A stretch of DNA of 64,000 nucleotides from Branchiostoma floridae (Eukaryota > Chordata > Leptocardii > Amphioxiformes > Branchiostomatidae), in the NCBI RefSeq assembly GCF_000003815.2, contig NC_049983.1:16876907-16940906 (forward strand), in the 5' to 3' direction. Under the pieces are notes generated by a model, which was not told the DNA's origin, did not search any database, and saw nothing but the letters and a program-made list of their open reading frames with translations. Of this stretch, positions 1 to 12,100 are shown in pieces (within the stretch, counting starts at the first letter, position 1; the number at the start of each line of letters is the position of its first letter). The translations under genes were made by a program, and so were the position numbers.

Positions 1-243
1 GCAAATAAAACTATTTCCAAGCTTGTGGGAATAAGTTGCCCACGACTCAGTAAGGCTCAGTCATTCCACAGCATCATAACCATCTAACCCTGAAGTGGTC
101 AGCGCACCGCGATGTCAGCCAGCCGTACGGGCGATGACAGGCGAACATGACTGCGGCATGCCTCCCGGATAACACAGGGGCAGATGTCACCACTGACCTT
201 GGGTGTTCTAACGGGCTTGCTTCAACTGCTCCAGTCTTAGGAT

Positions 244-426
244 TAGGTCCCAATTCCCAACCCGGGGCCCGGCCGGGAAGCTTACGGAAACGGAAGATAT
301 AATGTCAAAGGCAACAAAACAAGATCGTAAAAAAAATAGTTATAACTTCATTCCTTGGTAAACACTTTTAATTTTCGCTTCTGCAAACAACCCGGTCGGG
401 TGCCGGTTTGGAAATGAGACGTAAGC
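244..426. mobile_element. Short inverted-repeat element (MITE), family A copy 1
   Basis: The left end reads TTAGGTCCCAATTCCCAACC followed by a GGGGCCCGGCC core. The right end carries the inverted counterpart (CCCGGTCGGGTGCCGG, then TTTGGAAAT). The same ends occur at 438-650 and, better preserved, at 4616-4810. The middle is AT-rich and has no reading frame. I see no transposase and no clean target duplication, so the superfamily is open. Confidence 0.6.
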
Positions 427-437
427 CTTGCATGCTA

Positions 438-650
438 AGGCCTACGTTACATTTTCAAACCGGGGCTCGGCCGTGCAGCTTTCGGGAACGAAAAGTATGA
501 TATCATAAAAAGACCACCAAACTACACAAGGCGTAAAGAGAATAGTCATGGGCATTTTTTGTGTATATGTTTGCGTATACATTTTTACTTTAAATTCGTT
601 TCCACAAACAGCCCGACCGGACCCCGGTTTGGAAATGTGTCGCTAGCCTA
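438..650. mobile_element. Short inverted-repeat element (MITE), family A copy 2
   Basis: This is a second copy of the element at 244-426, almost directly adjacent. The left end has AAACCGGGGCTCGGCC and the right end has GACCGGACCCCGGTTTGG. The interior is AT-rich and differs from copy 1. The adjacency suggests nested or sequential insertion. Boundaries are good to about 10 bases. Confidence 0.55.
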
Positions 651-2895
651 AGCAGAGCTTTGTTTCTCATAGCCTATCTCTTCAGACTGCTGTCCCGTTG
701 GGAGCGAAGTATCTGAAACCAACGGCCTCACTGTGTCTGTGACGTGTGGAACACCCTATATACTCTCCATGTATACATGTAGAGTATATTTCATTACTAT
801 TGGTTGTAAAGTTTCTGTATTACGCTTTTGAATATAACGATTGCAAGTCTTTCATGGTTCGTGCCTAAGTTCCCAGATGGTAAGTTTGACTCTCGCGTGT
901 GCCACAGGAAATGTTTTTCACAGCGCGTTCCCAAATGTTTGGCATGTTCCTGGCAGAGTTCCATGTGGCCCATCGCTCGGTACACTTCCTGACTTTTACG
1001 ACAACCCACGGGAATCAAGCACACATGCCGTCCTGTACACAGGAAATCTTAAGGCCATACCGATTAATTAGCTGCATTTCAGGCGTCAACAAGTTACTAC
1101 AGGGTCAAGGTATAGTACCGCATGTTGCTAAATGAGTTTAAGTAAATTCTTCGAAGTATTGATAAACTTGGTAAATGTTTAAAGCCTTAACGTTATATCC
1201 TGTCGCGTACGACATACGACAGCGAATTGCATATTGGGGCCATTCTTTGGACAGTTGTACATATGTCGTACTGTATTCGGGCGCGGTCAACCAGAAAAGG
1301 TTGTCGTAGATCGTCGTCGAAAGTCCGGGATCATCACAGAACACGTTAGGTGAGAACAGTCGCACGATAAATGTCAAAATAGTTAAAGGGGGGCGTGGGA
1401 TGCAATAATGTAGTAATACAAAACAAGATCGTTTTACCACAACATCCTACTTGTGGAGCGTTTCGGGGGCACCTGTCGTCAACAATGTCGCCTACAAGTC
1501 CTTGGCTTGCTGCCACATGTACGTGTACACTACAGTGTTTACGGCTTAAACTTCCGGAATTCGCAGATGATTATCAACAGCTCATGCAAGATACTGATAG
1601 AAGGGATTATGGGAACTGTTGACATTTCTACCGAGACGTTCTAGTGAAAACAATTAGCGATTTTGAAGACTTTCGGTGGCATCTCGTCTGTCATGCCAGT
1701 AAATTGAATATTACTCAGTGACATTTTCTTGTCTGTACAACGTCAATCATTGCTATTTCTTTCACCAAACATTATAAAGCAGGAAAATAGCTCACTGACG
1801 AGTCTGTGAGCACCAAAGATGACACTTTTGGCAGTATTACCCAATACGGCCCCACGGTGTCATCTCAGTCACTGCACACTTTTTAGCAATCGCAGGTTCC
1901 TGAGCACGATCCGATGTGATAAGGCGGCGAAAAACTACCTTCGACTCTCTGGCGATTTTGAAATTCGGCGACATCTTTCTGAGACGATCAACAAATTCTA
2001 CCGCAGGTCATTGACATCGTGACGTCAATGATCCTATCACTGAGGATTCTGTCCCTATCAAACCGTATCGTGACGTAAAGAGGGTGATAAGCTCTACGTA
2101 ATCTCGAATGATTGCAGTGTCAACCGCGCTGAAAACTCAAAACATCCTTAGGAAGATTACGTCAAGACCTTGCGATATTTTGAAAACCCAAAATAGATGC
2201 GCCATTAGGATTCCGTTATGTCAAGCCAGCTACATGTAGCTTGAGTACCATCCGGTTTCTACCGGGGCTCGTAGGGTAGCGAGTGTAAGGAGCCACGGAG
2301 TAGAAATCGGACATGTCCCTTCATGCATTAAACAAACCTAGTTGGTTTGGCTGAGCTTTGGGATTCTTGAGTGCGTTGAAGTTTCTGGTTAAACTAATCG
2401 AGTCTGGCCTTTGATGATCTTTGATGTGTTGTTTTTGGCAGGATAGAATGGTTTTCTTGCCAAGAATCTGGTGGTTACCCAATACCCACCCATTAGTAAA
2501 TGACACATTTTAGCAGCCAACATCAGCTTTAGATAAAAACACAACTTTCAAATACCTAAATGTCTCACCATGAAGGAACTGAAGGAAATGAGTCACCAAA
2601 TGTTTGCACCTTAGCTACTAATGCATCTTATGAAAATAAAATAATGCCTGGGTGTACAATAACATTGCGATGTCCACATCGCTGACCCTTTTTATGGTTA
2701 TATCTGTCACCATTACCCATTGACGAGGTTTGACAGCTCAAACTCCTTCATCAGAACATTATCATGCACCATAAGTCATATATTTCTTTATTTGATATTA
2801 CTGTACAAGATACAGGTCGAAAACGTATAGAAGAAGAGCAAGAAATAGTCATGAAGCCAAAATACTAAAATTATCGTTAGGATGTCTTTCTCCAC

Positions 2896-3153
2896 GTGAT
2901 CCTCAGGGTCTTTCCCGTTGGTAATAACCATTGTATGTCGAGGCATTGTCGTTGATGTCTGGATGTTCTGCACGTGATTTTCAGTGACCTATTTGTTGGT
3001 AATAACCACTGTATCTTGAGACAATGTTTTATAGTCGTTGATGTCTGATGTTTACATGTTCTTCAGGTGATCTTCGAGGTTCTAATTGTTGATAATAACG
3101 AAAATATCTTGAGAGACAGTGTTTGCATTGTCTGATGTTTGGATGTTCTGCAG
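2896..3153 (+). repeat. Three decayed tandem copies of an intron end plus netrin exon start
   Basis: Segments beginning at 2896, 2974 and 3067 resemble the start of the real exon at 3154. Each begins GTGAT, runs through a 'GGTAATAACCA'-like core and ends near 'ATCTTGAG'. Each is preceded by a 'GATGTTCTGCA'-like sequence that corresponds to the real acceptor at 3151-3153. Spacings are 78, 93 and 87 bases. Frameshifts and stops make the upstream copies non-coding. This is a local tandem duplication of a 3' splice site and the first 45 or so exon bases, now degenerating. Confidence 0.7.
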
Positions 3154-6100
3154 GTGATCTTCAGGGTCTTACCTGTCGGCAGTAACCACAGCATCAGCGA
3201 CCCCTACAGCCTACACGCCCAGGACCTCATGACGATCACCAACATCAGGATGCGTCTTCTCAAACGGCAGGTAGGGGCTTTTATACAATACGGAGCAAAA
3301 TATTGACTAGTAGATGAAGGAGTAATCTTCTTTTCTTCTGACATTCTTGCATTTTTTCATGAAATACATTCTTGATGTTTGATATTCTAACTGATACAAA
3401 TTCTACATATTTAAACGCACCTACAATCCTTGATCCATAACATGAAAATACAATAAGAAATTCTAAGTATAAAAGCAGGTGTATGGCATACACCTGCACC
3501 TGTCTCCGTTCTTAAAATTTCTAACAGAAACGACATAGTTCACATGTAAGCCTCCAAATGTGTTCTTCACTTCTCTTCAAAATGAATCTCATTTTAATAC
3601 TAATACCAAGGTTCTTGGTTAAGATCTTGAACTGTTGCTTGCTTCCTTCACACATGTGTTAGAGATAATCTCAAGGCTTCTGTCCCAGTCTTGTAGCTGC
3701 CCTACTGAGGAGGTCCAGGAGAAGCCGTACAAGTTTGCCCACTTCGCGGTGTACAACCTGATCATCAGCGGCAGCTGCTTCTGTAACGGACATGCTGACG
3801 TCTGCGTGCCCATCGATGGCAGGAAGGTGGTGGGGCCGGGGGGACAGAGCGCTCTTCTTAAGGTTAGTGTGCTGACTTCACACTTGTCCACATTAAGTAC
3901 AGAAGCTAAATATTGATGAAAGATGATGATAGATATCCAATAAAAGCAATCAATGGATAAACATACTAAAATGTGAACTGCTTCAAACAACAGAGCTGTG
4001 ACAACTGAAGTTCATGACACGGATAAAACAAAAAAGCGTGCCTCCTTTATACTTATTGACTGGATACTACATGTACAGTATATGATAGGACCCCCTCCCC
4101 TTCTTGGAAACATGTTACCATGTGTTCAGCCCTTTTAGCACGCCAATTGACATCACACTGGTATACCCTTCAAGGTTCAAAAGCTATTCATAGCCAAAGG
4201 AAACCATTTCAAGGCAGTTCAGTACACTTGATACATCTGAACAAGTATTGAATGGCAGACTTCTGTCGCCAAGTTCAAGGATGACATAAGAGATCTGGAC
4301 CTGTAAGGATAAGGTCATGACAGGAAACATAATAGCTGGCTGTCTCTGCAATAAATCTGACAAGTTCAAAGCCAAACTGACGTGTACACAATGTACATGT
4401 ATGGTGTTGAAGATTTTAAGCTTTTGGCAGATCAAAGCATTGTTAAGTTAGCCAATTTCAAGCACGTGGTAGGTTAATTAATCACAGGACTTGCATGCCA
4501 TTTTGCCATATAACCTTTTGCTATTTCTATTGCCTGTAACTAATTTGGAGAGTTATCTAATTGCTGTATGATTCTTTTTGAAGAGGGTTAATTGTGCAAA
4601 ATTGCCTCCCTGACTTAGGTCCCATTTCTGAAACGGGGCCTGGCCAGGATCTTTGCGGAAACAAAAAAATAAAAGTTGCTACCAAAGAATATACACAAAT
4701 TATGCTCCCATCTAATTTCTTTTAAATTTGTGTGTTTTCTTGCCTTTCTTATCATATTTTTCGTTTCCGAAAGCTACCCAGTCGGGCCAGGGTTGGGAAT
4801 TGGGACCTAGGCCTTAGTGGTGTTGGTTATCAAGCAGTGAAATGATTTTAGTCAAGCTAGCCCTTAAATTGTGACAGAAACAGGCAGCCAGGAAAACATA
4901 ACCCAACATCTGTTTGGAGGTTATTGACCCCCCCTGATGTACAGACATGGCAGACAGGAGAAGTAGTGTTTATTGGGACAGTCATGGTGCATCCAGGGGA
5001 GGGAGGAGGGATCTGGCAAACCTGCTGCACACATGACTTCAGCTGCAGCTTCATGGGAAACTGATGAAATGAATCACAACAAGTCAAAGAGATGTCAAGA
5101 CTGGCAGATCAGCCACAGCTTTGTGAGAAACCAAAATGTCCACTAGAAGTAGCAGTGTGTGTTGAACTCTCTTACTCTTTTCAATAACTGCTGAGTCTAC
5201 CCACTACTAGTAATGCGTCGCCTCCAACAAGTCATGAGATTGGATTGGATTGGCATACAAGATATCATTTCCAGTATGGTTATGGTTAGCTCAGTCCTTT
5301 ATCTGTAGGGTAACCTATATCCGTTGTATATAGAAATAGGGTATTTGGGGATCGTTAAGTCGATGGAAGGTAGCTTCACATTGCAATATCTCGAAAATGT
5401 TGACATTTGAAACCCACATCGTTGACCTGAAATATCTAAATACCAATTTTTTTAAAAACAGTGAATCTACGTAACCCGACGGACTGAGGTGAACTAGCAT
5501 TAATACCTAATATATGATTTCCAGGAAATGTTTTAGCTATTAGCCAGTCATTGTTCAGAAAAGCAATTAATAGGTCATCACAAATTCTGGGTGGCCCCTG
5601 ATTGACAGCCCTACTTTTCTCAAGACATTACAAAAACACACAAAGTCTGTTGATTGTCATGGCAGCCATCTTGATTTCTTAGCTGTTGCCATGGCTACCA
5701 CCAAAACATACCCCTACATTGGAAGGTGTAAATCAGGATTGAGAAACAAACTTTGCCCACATGCTCTACGGTAATGAATCAAAAGACATTATGGGGCGAA
5801 TTGAAAAAGAAAGACAAGACTTTAGTGATACAGTACAATATGACGAAGTTAACATGTGGAGGTTAATAATAGGTTGAATGCCCATTTACATGTGGATAAT
5901 AGTCTTGAGGTACAGTACTTAGCTCATTCCCCAGTGATGGATAAATGCAATTTGAAGAAAATACCCTAAGCTTCATACAGCAACATTCCATCTGACATGA
6001 ACTGACAGTCTTTGATCAGGTGAAAAATGAAGCTCAAGGGACTGGAATTGTATACCTTGAGTTCGCACCTGTATACATACCACACTGACATATTCCTTGA

Positions 6101-9100
6101 CAAGACATGATATATAGGCCTGACACTGACAGGACCTGTCATCAGCGTAATTCTACAGACATGTTCTGGTGCCAGGCATGAACTGTTGTGATACGAGTCA
6201 TTTCTGCAGAACAGAGAGCAGGGAAATTCAGCCAGCTTCAGCATAGATGGGCCATGAACATGGGGAATACTGTACAGTTTGAAATGTTTGCAGTCATTTT
6301 ATCTTAAGTCTATTCTAAGTCACCATGAGGGTTTTCAGGTGATATTTGTAATGAGTTTGAATTATTTTGAATGAAAGAATATCTATGCCACAAGAATGAA
6401 TTTAAAAAAAACTGATCATTTCTTTAAGTAGAAGTGACAACATCAGTCACTCAATTCAGCTGAGAAGCAATTTCAACTCTGATAATTCCATAAGTTACAT
6501 TATAAAAGAGTGACAAATCTAAAGAGATGTTCCAATGAAGCTTCTATACTGATGCAAATCCCCAAGATATGTGCACTCCTCATCCAACATGTCATCGGAA
6601 ATGATGAATGAGGGTCATTTGGGGTTAGGTCTTGGGAAAAGTAATTTTTCTTCAAGAAATGTTCCAGCTTTCCTGGGCATGTGCAGAATTCAGACATCTT
6701 TCTCTGGCTTGGATTCCATTGAAAGAAACTGGTCTGTCATGTCTTCCAAATTCCTGACAATCCTGAAAGTTACTCGCTTGTGACAAAAGACTTCCTGTTG
6801 AAGGGGATGGGTGGAAGAAAGGAAGACTGGTGCGGTTGAGGTTCAGTGAGAGACCGAATGTTGATTATTGTCACTGCTGACAGGTGGATGACAGTTATTT
6901 GCATGTTGTGTGGGGAATGCCAGACATGTCGGGGAAAAAAAATTGCCTCGCTGTTTCATTGACTTTTGCCTCATGGTCAAACAGCAGTCAAAAGACGAGT
7001 CTCCTCCAGCACTTTGAAGGTCAAGGTCAATACCTGCCTAAGACACCACAACTACAGCTACATGTACTTGCATGAAACTTAAAAAGGCAATTCAAGAATT
7101 CACACCAATGCCAGTTTAGCTTTGTCTTATCTTACAAAATAATGTACAATGAGTACTTGTCAGAACATTTAGATAAAAGTCTCCTTTAATGTTAATGATC
7201 TTTTTCAAGTAATCCTCCACAATTTCTTCTAGCCTGATAGCATTGATTTTTTATGTTTAACATTTCAAGCAAAAAATAACTTTGACATCTACTATACTCA
7301 ACAGTACAAGGTCAACAATAACGCGATACAAGGTCAACCCATGTTTCAAGTCGTGCATTTCCTGAGCTTAGCTCCTGATATCACTTGAAGCCTGAACATA
7401 ATCCAAGATCATCATCATCATAATCCAAGACAATCTGACTGAGATCCAAAAGGATTGTCTAACTATCATAGTGTCTGCTCTACCCCCCTTTAGATGATCC
7501 TTGTCGGAAGTTGCAGACATGTCGAAGGTTCCTTTGCTGAAAGAAAGTAATTTCTAACATTTCCCAGAGCTGCCAGAATGCTGGACTGTTTAAGTCCTCT
7601 TTTGGACGTCTGCCCGCATCAGAGATAGGGGAAAGCTCTGTGGGATTCTCCACATTCCACAAGGATGACAACTCCACAAGGTTCTGAATAGCTGTTAGTC
7701 AGAATGGAGCATGTCTTTGTGAGGCCACACAATCTTTTTTGGGGGGGATTTGTAGATTTTTGTAGGAAATAGATTTAGCAGGCAGGTGAAATAAAAATAA
7801 TAGATATTAAACCTATTTCTGCTGGGGTGCTATTGAAAGCCACTAGGGGAACTATGATATACTAGTACTGAGTATACATTGTGTATATCCACTTTATAAA
7901 AATCAATCCACAAGTGCTTAAGTTATGCCATCCTTCCTCTCTCTCTCTCTCTCTCTCTCACGGTCACACTACCGAGACACGGACACACACATGTGCAAAC
8001 ATACACAAGGGAAGATAATGTCTCTTTGACTGTCGGTGCATACAAAAATGAGCATTTAGATATTCATGTTTGATACAAAGTATACTGAACTGTGATCTTT
8101 TCATTGATTTTCAAAGCAGAAAAAAAGAAGCAGCAAATCTGAGAACCTACAATCAACATGGCTTAACAGATTAACCAGAGTTAAATACCTTTAAATCACT
8201 AATTTTGTTACTTGTTTCTGCAGGTGAACGGTAAGTGTGTGTGTCGGCACAACACGGCTGGAGTGAACTGCGAGCGCTGCGCACCTCTGTACAACAACCA
8301 GCCATGGAAACCAGGCAACGGCAGGACTGGCAAGAAGAACATGTGTGAAAGTAAGTCTGCATGGTTGCACAGGTGTGAAGAAATGGACAGTGATTGTATT
8401 ATAATAGCTAATTGAAAGAACAAAATATCCAGTGATCTCACTTTGAAGAGCATGAATGCTTCACTGGTTGTGACAGAGAAGACAAATGCTATGTACAATA
8501 TCCACAGGTTCATCGTACCGAGGAAATTCCCTTGGTCTTTCAACAAACACAAGTAACATTGGCTTAACATCCCATCCTAAGGACTGCAACCGAACTTAAG
8601 TTCCACAAACAAAATTAAGCCCTCTACTTTAACTGATTGGTATTGCGATCGATATATTTGTATGTGATGACCACCTGTAAGATTATATGCAATTCAGCCT
8701 TCGACTGCGGTATTTTCACTTTCAATAAACCAATCACCCTGATCATCATCATCAAAGTTAAAACCGCCCCTGTTAAGCATATTTAGTTGTCAGCATTTTC
8801 TTTACCTTACAGAATGTGAATGTAACAGTCATGCCGACAGCTGCCATTTCGATTTGAACGTGTGGCGAGCGACCAATGGGAAGACGGGCGGGGTGTGTGA
8901 CGACTGTCAGCACAACACCATGGGCCGGAGGTGCCACCGCTGCAGGCCTGGGTACTACCAGGACCCCACCAGGGACAAGGCGCATCCTCAGATCTGTAAA
9001 AGTAAGATAATATTGTCATTATACATCTATCTTGAAGTTGAATGAGGACAGGGTGTGAAATGCTTCTTTCGGCAGGTCAGTTTTGAAATACCCATATTAT

Positions 9101-12100
9101 CACTTCTTCCCAAGCCCAACCACCACAATCTACTGCAAAGAAGTCATGAGCACAGAATGTCCAGATTCTCCAGAACATTTTAAACAATGAGTTTTGAACA
9201 TTACAAATTGACTTAAGAGGGACATACTTAAAAAAAAAAAACTTTCATTAACTTAACTGGAACCAAAATACACATTAGGTACATGTATGTAATTTTGGAT
9301 CAATGCATCCCCATGCATATGCTCACAATCATGATCTTTATTTCTTCAAATCAGATGAAAAATTAAGTGTGCAAATCTGATAACCACAACTTTTAAAAGT
9401 GGCCTGCAATGGTCCTTCACACATAAAAATGTATTGCTACCACACAGAGCATCCCTGTGTGTAGCCTGGTTACCAAACCCCAGCCCGATCTCAAGTATCT
9501 ATCGCAACACGAAAGATATATCTTGAGGTTGGGGTGTGGAATCCAGGCTACCCTGTGTGATGAAACAACAGAGTAAGAGGGCACCCTGTAGTGCCTAGAA
9601 GTTCTCTGGCAAGTCCCCGATACATCCTTACTTGATGCTACGATGAAACCTTTGGGATTCGCTGGCTTCCTTCAACAAATAAATCACATCCTGACCAGAG
9701 TTTTCGCTCACAGTCGATACTCCTGTACTCTAACTGTCCAGGGATCAATCAAACTGCACATGTTAGTGTTCAGGGAGGCGGCAGGGGGACCTCTGTAACA
9801 CTGCCAAGTTGTTCCTCTTCTCCACAAAGGAGCTCGGGTTGCATCTCAAACAAACAATGAGGTCCAAGGGCTCTGTTAAGGGCACTTCCTTCAACTTAAG
9901 TGATTGTTAAGTATAGAGGAGTGGGTGAGAAGGTGTGTTAGGGATTAGAAAATGTGAGAAAAAATTAAAGTTATGTGCAGTAAATTCATTGAACTGGTAA
10001 ATATGGGGATGGAGATGTCAAAAACTTTCTACAATTCTAACTATTCCCTACAAACTATTAAAGTGGAGCTCATTGTCATTCCACCAATGTCACATTATCC
10101 ACGATCTTCGGGTGTTTTGATGGAAGATGGGCCATATTTAAGATCGACAGAGGGTTGTGCGTATCTTTTACCTGAAAACCATCCCTGTCACATATAAGCC
10201 ATACTTTGTACCTTGTACAATTGTTGTGCAATAAAGTTATAATTATAAACAAGGGTCGGGCGAATGCCGCAGAATTGTCGTCCGATCAATTTTCGCCAAA
10301 TGTGACGGGTATAATTTATAAAGCATATGGTAGGGGAAACCACCCTACTTGGATAGCTTTAAATATTATACTTAGACTAGTCGTGCAAAGGTTATGCGTG
10401 ACTGGCCCATTCAAAGTAATACACACAGACAAGGGAGCACAAACATTAACATTTTTTCTGTAATTGTCTCTGATGACACAAACTGAGGAAGGTCAAAAAT
10501 TCCCTAGAAACTTAAGTGGAACTTGTTGTCAGTAAGTATATAGTATCCTCACTACTGGACTAAACTTTAAACAATACTTGTAGCTAGTCCTGTAAAGGTT
10601 AGGTGTGACTTGCCCATTTGATGTAATACAAGACAAGGCAGCACATCTTTTTCTGTAATTGTCTCTGATGACACAAACTGAGGAAGGTCAAAAATTCCCT
10701 AGAAACTTAAGTGGAACTTGTTGTCAGTAGTATATAGTATCCTCACTACTGGACTAAGCTTTAAACGATACTTGGAGCTTGAGTTGTGCAAAGATTAGGT
10801 GTGACTGGCCCATTCAATGTAATGCACACAGACAAGGGAGCTGCAACATTTTTTCCGTAATTGTCTCAGTCTGATTACACAAACTGAAGGAAGTCCATAA
10901 TTACCTCATTACCAGCACAAGGCACTGTTGTACATGTAGGTCAGGGTCAACTGTCGACCTCCTGGTCAACTATTTTTGAAGCCTCACAGACAGAAAAGTC
11001 AACAAGGTCTAGACCTGGACTGGCAGATATACAAATCTACCCTGTGGAGACCAGGGCTCTAGCCAGCATGAAATTCCTTTCTGTCATTCCAATTCCCACT
11101 GATAGAAAGATCTGACAAAGAATAATTTTCCCATCAATTTCCATCATTTTATTCATTTATCTTTACTTACTGTCAAATGAAGAAATAGCACACATGCTGG
11201 TTCTACATCTTTCATTAAGTTGAAGGGTTGAAATATAATTCAGTGTGAAAAAGAATAAAAGACAAAAAGAAAAAAAAAAGTTGGATGGGGAAAACACTTT
11301 GTTCTATAGGTCCTTAAATCTTTACTTCATGGAGATTTGGGTCCATGTTTATTTCATCATTCCAACTTCATTCCTTATTATACCTTGAGGATGCCTTTAG
11401 CATGAATTGGTGAATATGACCTCTACCCTAGGGGTCTAGCCAGCCCAAATTTTTTTTCCGTCAGCAAATTCCCATTGTCACGAAAACACCATTCCAGGAG
11501 TTAGAGAGACTGATCTGAGACCTTGAAAACGGGTTTTTAATGAGATTATTGTGTGCGAAAGGGCACCGACACACTTCGTCAACAATAATAGCAATAGCAA
11601 AACAAACAGTGTGTGGCTTTTATGGCCATGGACGCCTGTAGCTTCCACCAAGGATTTTTGTCCGTCGAGGTTGACGGGTTGGTTTTAAAATTGTTCCGTC
11701 ACACGCAGCTAATTTCCGTCAATTGACGGAAAAACGGACGCTGGCTAGAGCCCTGCCTCTGCCTATACTGTCCCTCTCCTCTCAGTCCTCCTATTTCTTT
11801 ATCCCCACCAGTATCATCTGACCAAGTCTTGAAACAGTTAACTGTTATATAAAAAGAGGATACAGTTGACTAAGGCAATTAAATCTGACAGTTACTGATC
11901 AAATATATTGTGGCTTGTGTATGGTACAAATCCTATAAATAGACAATGTTGCAGTCACTGAACCTGTCTCCTGGTATGTGCTACGCCCTCTGGCATGTTT
12001 ATGTGGCACTGCAACTTGTACTTGCAAGTTGCAGTCACTTACAACAGCAGATTGTCAATCATCGGAGCAATATCTTTGGGCTATGCATTTCCTTGGTAGT

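Larger units (their letters stand above)
1..2895. other. Upstream or intronic DNA before the first visible netrin exon
   Basis: I see no convincing coding exon here. The N-terminal part of netrin's laminin-N domain is absent, so this is either a netrin intron or sequence upstream of the rest of the gene that lies outside the window. Two copies of a GC-rich inverted-repeat element sit at about 244-426 and 438-650. The segment around 1140-1330 has an open minus-strand frame of 100 codons with no recognisable domain, which I do not call a gene. Positions 1650-2030 contain loosely similar AT-rich segments without a clear unit. Confidence 0.5.

Noticed and set aside
1138-1440. 100-codon minus-strand frame
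   Set aside because: No recognisable domain, no matching splice partners, and it contains no laminin-N-like sequence.
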